A DNA stretch of 64,000 nucleotides from Hymenobacter puniceus (GTDB lineage: Bacteria > Bacteroidota > Bacteroidia > Cytophagales > Hymenobacteraceae). The DNA lies in assembly GCF_014333525.1 (NCBI RefSeq), contig NZ_JACSCX010000004.1:1-64000 (forward strand). Reading direction: 5' to 3'. Shown here one piece after another: positions 9,401 through 18,394 of this stretch. Below the pieces are notes generated by a model. That model saw only the letters and a list, made by a program, of their open reading frames with translations. It was not told the DNA's origin and searched no databases. The translations under genes were made by a program, and so were the position numbers. Each line of letters begins with the position of its first letter. The stretch's first letter is position 1.

Positions 9401-10194
9401 ACGGCCTCTACGACAACAACTTTTACAAGGCCCGCTACAAAGGCTACACGGCCAGCCTGTTTACAGAGCGCGTCTTCTTCCAGCGCAGCCTGATCCGGCT
9501 GGGCGGCGGCTACGAGCAGTACAACACCAACTTTGCCAGCTCCAGCTACCTGGGCCGCCTGGAGCAGGACCCCACCTCCAGCGACCTGCGCCCCAATACC
9601 GGCTTCCAGCGCTTAGTAGGTCTGAACGGGTTGTTTGACCTGGATCTGCGTGACCGGCCCCGCTTCGCGCGCCGCGGCGTGCGTCTGCGCGCCCAGCACG
9701 ACACCTATTTCCAGCTCAACCGCGACAAAAGTAACTTCGGCCTCTCGCAGGGCTTTGCCGAATACTACGGCACGGCACGCCTGGGCATTCCGGTGACGCT
9801 GGTAGTGAAAGGCGGCGGCGCCAAAACCTATGGCCCCAACGACGAAATTCCGTTCTACAAGTTTGCCTATCTCGGGCAGCGCGAAAACCTGCGCGGCTAC
9901 GTACGCAACCGTTTCACCGGCGACGCCAGCCTTTACCTGAATACCGAGCTGCGGCTGGCGCTGGGCCAGGTGAAAAACAACTTCCTGCCCTTTTCCTACG
10001 GCGTGTTTGGGTTCTTCGACCGGGGCCGCGTATACTACCAGGGCAGCTCACCCGGCGGCTGGCACGATGGCTACGGTGCCGGCTTCTACCTGGCCCCCGT
10101 CACCGACCAGCTAGCCCTGTCGGTTTCCTATCAGATTTCGCCCGAAGAAAGCGGCCTAATCCAGTTCGGCCTCGGCTTCCGGATCGACCAGTAA
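6466..10194 (+). CDS. Metallophosphoesterase / kinase-like / BamA-type barrel outer-membrane protein
   Basis: A 1242-residue exported protein with a signal peptide (RRLLLASLGLAMAQPLVGQ). Residues 25-330 form a calcineurin-like phosphoesterase: VVHLGDIVGHDG (Asp near 69), VPGDRDW (near 111), LLVGHQPV (near 213) and a later AAAHDYS. Residues from about 880 to the end read as a BamA/TamA (surface antigen D15) outer-membrane barrel, with alternating aromatic strands and the ending LIQFGLGFRIDQ. The middle holds FDMLVADFGKHEDNWKW followed by YKPIPRDRDQSF (about 597-640). These resemble the catalytic loop and metal-binding Asp of CotH/FAM20-type atypical kinases; that comparison is my inference. 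The ATG at 6466 was preferred over an in-frame upstream TTG because the signal peptide starts there. The 3' end overlaps the convergent membrane-protein gene by 95 bp. Confidence 0.88.
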   Translation: MHLLYRRLLLASLGLAMAQPLVGQTVSSPAHTVYLLGNTATADLPTARLQALRRTLEQQSGSFTVVHLGDIVGHDGLGTKTDSSRAGETARADALIALVQGLPNGKIYFVPGDRDWANSGPDGLKRVRRLEDYIEKRLPGQNAFAPTGGCPGPEVIDVAPNVRVVAINSPWFTHPFDRPEAPDTDCKTLTQQEFREQLQDLLDDTKGKNVLLVGHQPVISNGVYGGKQPLSRHLLPPVLGSVYAAYRQNVGTPRDLANPQYQGFRKELLGTLKDHPGAVYAAAHDYSLQLTRFEDNYHLISGSFAKKEHVGADGGAQFNRSEEGFSKLEYFADGTVKGFFYAFGPADAAVNETYNAVLFQSACQEPRLPNVPVNSFIPECPSAPKGVADVKPDAPFQPIQTLAAGKQYAGTGSSKFFLGEGYRTSWTQPVQVRTLDLATEKGGLRVFGRGGGRQTTSLKLIAADSSEYVFRSVDKDVTKILPPELRTSVAADVLRGITPTAHPYSALVITSLLDKTDILHARPRLFVLPDNNQLGAYRQEYAGLLGTLEDRPGDPKPNLPGFGGANDVRRSFSFFRQLYKDHDNRIDAEAFAQARAFDMLVADFGKHEDNWKWAGYTQGKKTVYKPIPRDRDQSFTLWNGLLTYLANREWAVGSIEDFQGEFHDLKSLNWPARDLDRFLLQGLTRQQWQQVGQYMQARITPAAIDEATAQLPPELMPLSGNDLNRKLKQRIQELPKVLDDYYLMLAKRVDVVGSNKAEVFQVDRQADGNMRVRMFDKGKDGEAPAGEPLFDRTFSPKETQEVSLYGLDGKDVFTVTGTAKNSVLLRIIGGDGKDRIADDSRVSGLRALTKVYDVPDTDLKLGPESDNRTSTAPDVNLYERESFQYNGYKPSATLIYNSSDGLGAGVGIDFLRQGFRKPGYKNLYSFDIQGTANGNFQTSLASRHRHAIGLWDIGARAEYGNFFQFYNFFGLGNNTTKDDGLYDNNFYKARYKGYTASLFTERVFFQRSLIRLGGGYEQYNTNFASSSYLGRLEQDPTSSDLRPNTGFQRLVGLNGLFDLDLRDRPRFARRGVRLRAQHDTYFQLNRDKSNFGLSQGFAEYYGTARLGIPVTLVVKGGGAKTYGPNDEIPFYKFAYLGQRENLRGYVRNRFTGDASLYLNTELRLALGQVKNNFLPFSYGVFGFFDRGRVYYQGSSPGGWHDGYGAGFYLAPVTDQLALSVSYQISPEESGLIQFGLGFRIDQ

Positions 10195-10963
10195 ACCACG
10201 GCTCCAGGTGCCACTCGCTCGCCTTGCTACTAGTTTGTAGCGGGGCGGTTTTGTTGGCCGTGGCTAGTAGCTGCCGGAGAGCGGCTATGTGCGAAAACAG
10301 GACCAGCGGCACAATAAAGGTGGGCAGCCACACAAAAGGCCAGTGCAGCACCGCCACGTTGGGCTGCGAAAAACCCAGCTGCTGCCAAGGAGTAGGTACG
10401 CTTCCGGCGGCCAATACCACCACATTCAGCAGCGACACTAAACTGCCGCTGTGCCACACCAGCAGCAGGCGACGGCTCATTAGCCGGGTTCGAAACCAGT
10501 AGGCGGCTAGCGGCGCCGTAAGGCCGGCGGCCAAGTCGAGGTTGCGGTCGGCAAAGGTGATGAGGTCGGGCACCAAGTGGTGCAAAGCCAGCCCATAGAG
10601 ACACAGCTCCACCGGTATGCGGACAATGCTAAGCCGGGTGAGGTCCACTAAGTCGAAACGGGCCAGCAGGTTCCGGCCCGACTGGCTAAGCACCAGACCA
10701 GCCAGCGCCAGGAGCGGCGGCCCCACACCCAGCACCAGCAGCCGGGGCGGCAGAGAATACAGGTTGGTATAAAAGCCCATGAGCACCAGAACGCTTTGCA
10801 GCAGCAACCACCACGCCAGCAGTATCGCCGGCGGCAGCAGCCACAAATTGGCACGGTAGCACAGATGCAGCAGCAAACCGATGGCCAGCAATACAGTACT
10901 TAAAAACACCCCTACCAGCCAGAAAGGAGCCGGGGCATCCAGGTATGTCAGGTCGGAAAGCAT
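10100..10963 (-). CDS. Polytopic membrane protein of unknown function
   Basis: A 287-residue protein that I do not recognise. It has about seven hydrophobic segments, including FWLVGVFLSTVLLAIGLLL, LLPPAILLAWWLLLQSVLVL, LVLGVGPPLLALAGLVL, LVSLLNVVVLAAG and FVWLPTFIVPLVLFSHIAAL, so it should be an inner-membrane protein. The C-terminal 50 residues are basic and hydrophilic (GRSGSRGRTGLGRFLRAK) and are encoded antisense to the end of the upstream outer-membrane protein gene. That tail may be a read-through extension and not a conserved part. The run of hydrophobic helices supports a real gene. No neighbours point to a role. Transcription is towards the phosphoesterase-barrel gene. Confidence 0.65.
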   Translation of the reverse strand: MLSDLTYLDAPAPFWLVGVFLSTVLLAIGLLLHLCYRANLWLLPPAILLAWWLLLQSVLVLMGFYTNLYSLPPRLLVLGVGPPLLALAGLVLSQSGRNLLARFDLVDLTRLSIVRIPVELCLYGLALHHLVPDLITFADRNLDLAAGLTAPLAAYWFRTRLMSRRLLLVWHSGSLVSLLNVVVLAAGSVPTPWQQLGFSQPNVAVLHWPFVWLPTFIVPLVLFSHIAALRQLLATANKTAPLQTSSKASEWHLEPWFTGRSGSRGRTGLGRFLRAKSDRKPTGLAGR

Positions 10964-11067
10964 GAGAGCGGGCGTTGATTTATTTATAAGTTACTATATA
11001 TAAACGAAATAGTGTAGTTTAACTTGATTTCCGACCAGCAGGCAACGGGCCGTTTTGCCCAAACGGC

Positions 11068-11075
11068 TATCTTTG
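11068..11075 (+). promoter_or_regulatory. Bacteroidota -7 promoter element upstream of ppx
   Basis: TATCTTTG matches the Bacteroidota -7 consensus TAnnTTTG exactly and lies 30 bp before the proposed GTG start. It lies downstream of the most distal in-frame start codon (TTG at 11024), which argues that translation begins later. No clear -33 element at 19-21 bp was found. Confidence 0.55.
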
Positions 11076-11104
11076 CGCCCTCTCCTAAGCCAACCCTGCT
11101 GCCC

Positions 11105-12103
11105 GTGCAATATCCTCTGCTGAAGCTTGCCGCCATTGATATCGGTTCCAACGCTGTTCGTTGTCAGATTTCAGCAGTCCTCCATTACGGCGACCGATAC
11201 CGGCTCAAGCGGGTAGAATATGTCCGCTACCCATTGCGGCTGGGCGAAGATGTATTTGCCACCGGCACCATATCCGAGAAGAAACAGGAGAAATTCATCA
11301 AGTTTCTGCACGCATTGCGGCTGCTGATGGAAGTGCACGATGTAGCCCCCAACCATTATCTGGTATGTGCCACTTCTGCTATGCGCACAGCTACTAATGG
11401 CACTGCAGTAGCAGCCCGCATTCAGCAGGAACTCGGCATGACGGTGCAGGTGATTGACGGCCAGGCCGAAGCTGCTTACATCAACCGCGTAATTGAGCAT
11501 TTGCTGGAAGACAAAAAGCACTACCTGCACATTGATGTAGGTGGCGGCAGCACCGAATTCAACATCTACCACGACCGCCGCAAAGTAGCGTCGCAGTCGT
11601 TTGAGATTGGCTCCATCCGGCGCATGCAGCAGGAAGAAAGCGGCCTGGCTTCTACGGTAGCCCAAAACGACCTGTGGCAGCGCATGGAAGACTGGGTAAA
11701 GGAAAACGCGCGCCGCTACCATGTTACGCGCGCGATTGGCACGGGCGGCAATATCAACAAGCTCTACAGCATGGCGCAGCCGCAGCAGCTCGACAAGTCC
11801 GTGACGCGCCGCCGTATTGCAGCCGTACTCAACAACCTCACCAGCATGAGCATGGACGAGCGGGTGAACGTAGCCATGCTTAACCCCGACCGCGCCGATG
11901 TTATCGTTCCGGCCGGCCACATCTATCTGTCGGCAATGGAGTGGGCCAATATCAATCAGATGATTGTGCCCGACATTGGTTTGAAAGACGGTATGCTCCA
12001 GACCTTATTCGAGGAGCATTTCGACGAAATCCGGGCCCGCGACGACTACTCCAACAGTACGCCCATCCCAAGCATGCAAAGCCGTCCTACGGAAGTGGAA
12101 TAG
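11105..12103 (+). CDS. ppx: Ppx/GppA family phosphatase (exopolyphosphatase type)
   Basis: A 332-residue ASKHA-fold phosphatase of the Ppx/GppA family, which hydrolyses polyphosphate or pppGpp. The first phosphate loop is AAIDIGSNAVRCQI, the second HIDVGGGSTEFNIY. CATSAMRTATNG and AIGTGGNINKLY are the other family motifs. At about 330 residues it is the short form, without the C-terminal HD-type domain of E. coli Ppx. The GTG at 11105 is chosen because the conserved sequence starts a few residues later and a -7 promoter element lies just upstream. The gene converges on ppk1 across a shared hairpin terminator, so polyphosphate degradation and synthesis are encoded tail to tail. Ppx versus GppA cannot be separated from sequence alone. 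Confidence 0.9.
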   Translation: MQYPLLKLAAIDIGSNAVRCQISAVLHYGDRYRLKRVEYVRYPLRLGEDVFATGTISEKKQEKFIKFLHALRLLMEVHDVAPNHYLVCATSAMRTATNGTAVAARIQQELGMTVQVIDGQAEAAYINRVIEHLLEDKKHYLHIDVGGGSTEFNIYHDRRKVASQSFEIGSIRRMQQEESGLASTVAQNDLWQRMEDWVKENARRYHVTRAIGTGGNINKLYSMAQPQQLDKSVTRRRIAAVLNNLTSMSMDERVNVAMLNPDRADVIVPAGHIYLSAMEWANINQMIVPDIGLKDGMLQTLFEEHFDEIRARDDYSNSTPIPSMQSRPTEVE

Positions 12104-12172
12104 GTAGCTACCAGTATAGAGAGGTTGCGTACCGTAACTCAACCACCCAAAATAGTTGCTAGTACTACACGA

Positions 12173-12217
12173 AAAGCCCTCCGGCGTCAGGCAATGAGCC
12201 TAGTGCCGGAGGGCTTT
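12173..12217. terminator. Bidirectional terminator between ppx and ppk1
   Basis: A perfect 13-bp stem AAAGCCCTCCGGC / GCCGGAGGGCTTT encloses a 19-nt loop between the convergent stop codons. Short T runs occur on both strands. Confidence 0.8.
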
Positions 12218-12275
12218 GCATTCAGTTGCGCTGCATGCGCCTCACGGGAGGCTACTGCTGCAGGCCAGCTGGCAG

Positions 12276-14579
12276 TTAGGCATTCGTCCGCTCAGCTTCC
12301 TCTTTGTCCTCGGCTTCCGCTACAACTACATACTCCACGGTTTCTGTTTCCAGCTCATCGGCTGGTGTCTCCTCCTCGGGGCCACACGCTTCCACTGCTT
12401 CTTCGGCGGCAGCCAGGGCAGTAGCGGCGGCATCTTTGGCGGCCGTCAGCAGCACCAGCATGCCGTCGGGGGTGGCATTGGCCAGGCGCTCTTCGTCGCG
12501 GCGGTAGAAGTCCTTGTGTACGTTCACAATCACCTCGTAGGGCTGCGGCTGGCGCCGGATGTAGGCGCCGTCCTCGCGCATCACATAGCTATTCTGGTTA
12601 TCGAGCAGGTTCAGCATCAGAATGCCGATGGCCTCGCGCTTGAGCTGCGGATTCACAATCAGGAATAGCGCCTCAATACGCCGGTCGAAGGAGCGCACCA
12701 TCACGTCAGCGGAGCCGGCATAGAGGCGCGGCTGGCCGGCCTGATGGAAATAGAACAGGCGCGAGTGTTCCAGCAAGTCGCCTACCACGCTGCGCACTTC
12801 AATATTTTCGCTTAGGTTGGGGCGGCCCGGCCGCAGGCAGCAGATGCCGCGCACAATCAGCCGGATGGGCACGCCTGCTTTCGAGGCCTTGTATAGCTCG
12901 TCAATTACCTCCTTGTCCTCTAGGGAGTTAATCTTGATGACAATGCCGCTGGGCAGGCCTTTCTTGGCGTTGCGGGCTTCCTCCCGGATCAGGTGCACCA
13001 GTTGCTGGCGCATGTCTTTGGGCGCCGTAATCAGGTATTCATAGTCGTCGGGCTGCGAGTGGCCGGTGATGACGTTGAAGAACTCCGATACGTCGTGGCC
13101 ATACACGTCGTTGGTGGTGAGCAGGCTCACGTCGGTGTAGAGCTTGCTGGTTTGCTCGTTGTAGTTGCCGGACCCAATGTGCACGTAGCGCGTCACCTTC
13201 TCGCCTTCCTTGCGGATGACCATCAGCATCTTGGTGTGCGTCTTGTACTTGCTTACGCCATAAATCACGAAGCAGCCGGCCTTTTCCAGCCGTGCCCCTT
13301 CCCGGATGTTGCGCTCCTCATCAAAGCGGGCCTTGATTTCAAACAGCACCGACACGTGCTTGCCATTTTCGGCTGCCTTCAGCAGCGCGGCCGTTACCCG
13401 GGAGTCGTCGGCGAGGCGGTAGATGGTTTGCTTGATACCCAGCACCTGCGGGTCTTCGGCGGCCTGCTCCAGCAGCCGCACCATCGGCTCGATGCTGTTG
13501 TAGGGATGGTGGAGCAGCACGTCGTGGTGCTTGAGGTATTCGAACAGGTTTTCGTCGGCTCCGTCGGGCAAGCTGAGCGGCGCAATCGGGGCCGGCTGGC
13601 GTGAAGTTTTGCCCCGAAAGTTGGGGTGCTTTAAAATCTGCAGCAGTCCTTTCAGGTCAATTAATGAATTGATAACAAATACATTTCCATTATCAATCTT
13701 CCAGCGTTCCTTTAATACCGCCATCAGCAGCGCCGACGCATTAGGCTCCACTTCCAGCCGTACCACGCGGCCCCGCTTACGCGTCTTCAGGCCCTGCTGC
13801 AGTTCCTTAATAAAGTCGGTATCAATGTCCTCGGATTCTTCCAGCGTAAAGTCGCCGTTGCGCGTAATGCGGAACAGGTCGGCAGACTCGATTTCCACAT
13901 TGCGGAACAGCTTGGGCAGATTGGCCCGTACGATTTCCTCAATCGGCACGAACAGCACCTTCTCCTTGCGCGTGAGCTCAAAGAAGCGTGTTAGGTTCTG
14001 CGGTATCTGCACGAAGGTGAGCCGCTCCTGCCCTTTCTCGGTTTCCAGGTCGCCGGTACCGGTGCGCGTCACCACGCCCAGAATCAGCATCTGGTTCATC
14101 ATCAGTGGAAAGCCGTGGTACGAGTCGTACACCATCGGCGTAAGCAGAGGGAAGATGGTATTTTTGAAATAACCGTCGGCCTTTTTCAGCTCCAGCTCGG
14201 TCAGCTCATCCATCTTCATGATGTTGAAGCCGTTCTTCTCAAACTGCGGCTTCAGCTCGTTTAGGTACGTCATCGACTGGTCGTTGACGAAGCGGTGCGC
14301 GAAGTCGAGCAGCTTGCGCCGGAACGGCAGCTCCCGCAGCCCCGAGTAGTCCACCCGCTCCTTGCCGTAGTCGAGGTAGTTGTAGAGGGAGCCCACCCGA
14401 ATCATAAAGAACTCATCCAGATTCGACGACGTGATGCTCAGAAACCGCAGCCGGTCAAACAGCGGCCGGTTGGCGTCTTTGGCCTGGTCGAGCACACGGT
14501 AATTGAAGCGCAGCCAACTCAGGTCGCGGCTGATGTATTTGCTTTTGCGGATAAGGTCGGCGGACTTGAAGAGTTTCAT
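12276..14579 (-). CDS. ppk1: Polyphosphate kinase 1
   Basis: A 767-residue PPK1, which makes polyphosphate from ATP through a phosphohistidine. The N domain contains SRDLSWLRFNYRVLDQA and SNLDEFFMIRVGSL, the nucleotide end of the family signature. YRLADDSRVTAALLKAAENG, the autophosphorylation-site segment YVHIGSGNYNEQTSKLYTD and YAGSADVMVRSFDRRIE belong to the two phospholipase D-like catalytic domains. The C-terminus beyond the core is a 60-residue Glu-rich tail (EEETPADELETETVEY). The ATG at 14579 starts MKLFKSADLIRKSKYISRD, the usual beginning; the frame is open 14 codons further. TATCTTGC on the minus strand near 14619-14626 may be its -7 element. Confidence 0.97.
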   Translation of the reverse strand: MKLFKSADLIRKSKYISRDLSWLRFNYRVLDQAKDANRPLFDRLRFLSITSSNLDEFFMIRVGSLYNYLDYGKERVDYSGLRELPFRRKLLDFAHRFVNDQSMTYLNELKPQFEKNGFNIMKMDELTELELKKADGYFKNTIFPLLTPMVYDSYHGFPLMMNQMLILGVVTRTGTGDLETEKGQERLTFVQIPQNLTRFFELTRKEKVLFVPIEEIVRANLPKLFRNVEIESADLFRITRNGDFTLEESEDIDTDFIKELQQGLKTRKRGRVVRLEVEPNASALLMAVLKERWKIDNGNVFVINSLIDLKGLLQILKHPNFRGKTSRQPAPIAPLSLPDGADENLFEYLKHHDVLLHHPYNSIEPMVRLLEQAAEDPQVLGIKQTIYRLADDSRVTAALLKAAENGKHVSVLFEIKARFDEERNIREGARLEKAGCFVIYGVSKYKTHTKMLMVIRKEGEKVTRYVHIGSGNYNEQTSKLYTDVSLLTTNDVYGHDVSEFFNVITGHSQPDDYEYLITAPKDMRQQLVHLIREEARNAKKGLPSGIVIKINSLEDKEVIDELYKASKAGVPIRLIVRGICCLRPGRPNLSENIEVRSVVGDLLEHSRLFYFHQAGQPRLYAGSADVMVRSFDRRIEALFLIVNPQLKREAIGILMLNLLDNQNSYVMREDGAYIRRQPQPYEVIVNVHKDFYRRDEERLANATPDGMLVLLTAAKDAAATALAAAEEAVEACGPEEETPADELETETVEYVVVAEAEDKEEAERTNA

Positions 14580-14697
14580 ATCGGAAGAAAGGCATCCAGA
14601 GGGCAGTACGGCAAGATACACGCTCGTAGCGGACCTTCTATTGCGCTTTTAAGTAAATGTAGCTGCTTGTACGTGGTTTGCCGGTGGGTTGGCAGCA

Positions 14698-14732
14698 ATA
14701 AAAAAGCCCGCTTATTCAGCGGGCTTTTTTAT
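14698..14732. terminator. Strong terminator between gyrB and ppk1
   Basis: A 15-bp perfect stem (ATAAAAAAGCCCGCT / AGCGGGCTTTTTTAT) with a TATTC loop. It lies just after the gyrB stop and upstream of ppk1 on the same strand, and has T runs on both strands. It insulates ppk1 from gyrB transcription. Confidence 0.92.
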
Positions 14733-14742
14733 TTTCAGGTGG

Positions 14743-16740
<1,998 letters not shown>

Positions 16741-16760
16741 TCAGCTATGATGCTATCCTA

Positions 16761-16768
16761 CAAAAGTA
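16761..16768 (-). promoter_or_regulatory. -7 promoter element of gyrB
   Basis: The minus strand reads TACTTTTG, an exact match to TAnnTTTG, 35 bp upstream of the gyrB ATG. No convincing -33 TTTG is seen at the usual distance. Confidence 0.55.
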
Positions 16769-16848
16769 CCGAAAATATCCCGTTTTTGCTAGCGCCAGCC
16801 CCGAATAAGCCCGCCTAACAGTGGCAAGAAAGGCCGCCGGAGCATAGG

Positions 16849-16884
16849 CAAAAAAAGGCCTGCTCCGGGCAGGGAACAGGCCTT
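16849..16884 (-). terminator. Terminator of the first Asp-box paralogue gene
   Basis: On the minus strand an 8-bp stem AAGGCCTG / CAGGCCTT with a 14-nt loop is followed by a run of T, 34 bp after the stop of the gene at 16918-18252. Confidence 0.85.
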
Positions 16885-16917
16885 CGAATAATCCGATATT
16901 CCTGACGCTTCGGCCGC

Positions 16918-18252
16918 TTAGCGCACCACCAGCTTCTGGCGCACGAGCCCTTCGGGGGTGCGCAGCTCCAGCACATACACGCCCACCGGCTGCTGGCTTA
17001 GGTCCAGCGAAAGCGGGGCCAGCGCGGGCGAGGTCCAGGTTTCGGTGCGCACGGTGCGGCCCAGCCCATCGAGCACGCGCGCCGGGGTGGCGGCTTTCAG
17101 GCCACTGGCCCGCACCACAAAGCGGCCATCGGGTGCGGGGTTGGGGAAGGCACTGATCCCCAGACGAGCCGCCAGGGCAGCATTGGTGGCCAGCGTGATG
17201 CCGGTGTACTTGTTCATGCCATTGCCGCCTGCCACCTCGCCGTCGGCATCTACCAGCAGGCCTCCCGACCAGCCCACGCTCGGGCTGACGAAATCCACCA
17301 ACGCGTGGTTGATGGTTGATTCGAGGGTTATCCAGGTCTGGCCGTCGTCGGTGGAATACGACGAACCGGGGCCATAGGCGCCAAACCCCGTTGCCACGTA
17401 GGTGCGGGTACCGGGTACGTTGTCGAGCCCAACGCGGCGCACCGCGCCGGTGGGGTTGAGGGCTGCCCAGGTGGCGCCACCGTCGGTAGTGCGCACGTAG
17501 CTGCCATCTTCGTCTAGGGCCAGGCCGTTGAGCGCGTCGCGGAAGGCCACGTTGGCCGGGTACTCCAGGCCGGTGGCAGACACAGCCCAGGTCAGGCCCC
17601 GGTCGGTAGAGCGTAGCATTCGGCCCTCGTCAGTGGCCACCCAGATGCTGTTGCCGGCCTGTGTCACCACCGGCACGCCGGTCACCAGGTCTTCCAGCCC
17701 CTGAGACTGAGGTGCGTTGGCAGCCGGAATGGCCGTCCAGGTTTCGCCGGCGTTGCTGGTGGTGTAGATTTCAAAGCGTCCGTTGTTGGGGTTGCCCAGC
17801 ACCACGCCGTTCACCGCATCAAAGAAACGTACCACGGTCGGGAAGCTATTGGCCCCGGCAAACTGGTTGGCCGTGGTTTGGGTGACCCAGCTAGCCCCGC
17901 CGTCGGTGGTGCGCAGGATGCGGCCGGGCCCTACAAAATCGGCAGCCACTGTTACCCAGGCAGTGGTGGCGTTCCGGGCGTAGATGCTGGTCACGAGGTC
18001 GTTGGGCGTCAGGCCCGGAATGGCCAGCGTGGTCCAGGTGGCGCCGCCGTTGGTGGTGCGGCTGAACAGCTGGGTGAAGAAATCCTCACTGCCCACCACG
18101 GTGGTCCAGGCCACGTTGGCATCTACGGCGGAGATGAGCAGGTTGAATTGGTCGGGCGTGGGGTTGTTCACGGGCTGGTTGACCCATTGGGCCTGAACTC
18201 GGGCCGAACCAAACGCCAGCAGAAAGCCCAGCATGCATAATTGTTTGCGCAT
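16918..18252 (-). CDS. Secreted Asp-box (YCF48/BNR-like) protein with T9SS type A domain, paralogue 1
   Basis: A 444-residue exported protein. The signal peptide is MRKQLCMLGFLLAFGSARVQA. The body holds a series of Asp-box/YCF48-type repeats (TTNGGATWT, TTDGGASWV, STDRGLTWA, TTDGGATWA, STDDGQTWI) and should form a beta-propeller. The last 80 residues are a T9SS type A sorting domain: FPNPAPDGRFVV, VLDGLGRTVR and GVYVLELRTPEGLVRQKLVV. The protein should therefore be exported through the outer membrane and anchored or released. The start at 18252 is the ATG that opens the signal peptide; the frame is open further upstream. It is one of three tandem paralogues (16.9-21.3 kb). Binding partner or enzyme activity unknown. 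Confidence 0.88.
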   Translation of the reverse strand: MRKQLCMLGFLLAFGSARVQAQWVNQPVNNPTPDQFNLLISAVDANVAWTTVVGSEDFFTQLFSRTTNGGATWTTLAIPGLTPNDLVTSIYARNATTAWVTVAADFVGPGRILRTTDGGASWVTQTTANQFAGANSFPTVVRFFDAVNGVVLGNPNNGRFEIYTTSNAGETWTAIPAANAPQSQGLEDLVTGVPVVTQAGNSIWVATDEGRMLRSTDRGLTWAVSATGLEYPANVAFRDALNGLALDEDGSYVRTTDGGATWAALNPTGAVRRVGLDNVPGTRTYVATGFGAYGPGSSYSTDDGQTWITLESTINHALVDFVSPSVGWSGGLLVDADGEVAGGNGMNKYTGITLATNAALAARLGISAFPNPAPDGRFVVRASGLKAATPARVLDGLGRTVRTETWTSPALAPLSLDLSQQPVGVYVLELRTPEGLVRQKLVVR

Positions 18253-18330
18253 AATAGATGGAAAAGGATGGAAGTTGACTGCTAAAGTACAGAGCACTGC
18301 AAATGGTTGGCTGACGGCGGGCACGAATCC

Positions 18331-18366
18331 ATAAAAAAGCTTCCGTTCTTCTCAAACGGAGGCTTT
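18331..18366 (-). terminator. Terminator of the second Asp-box paralogue gene
   Basis: On the minus strand an 11-bp stem with one mismatch (AAGCCTCCGTT / AACGGAAGCTT) and a 7-nt loop runs into a T tract, 29 bp downstream of the stop at 18395. Confidence 0.82.
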
Positions 18367-18394
18367 TCCGCCAGTCGGCGTATGGAGCAGCAGC

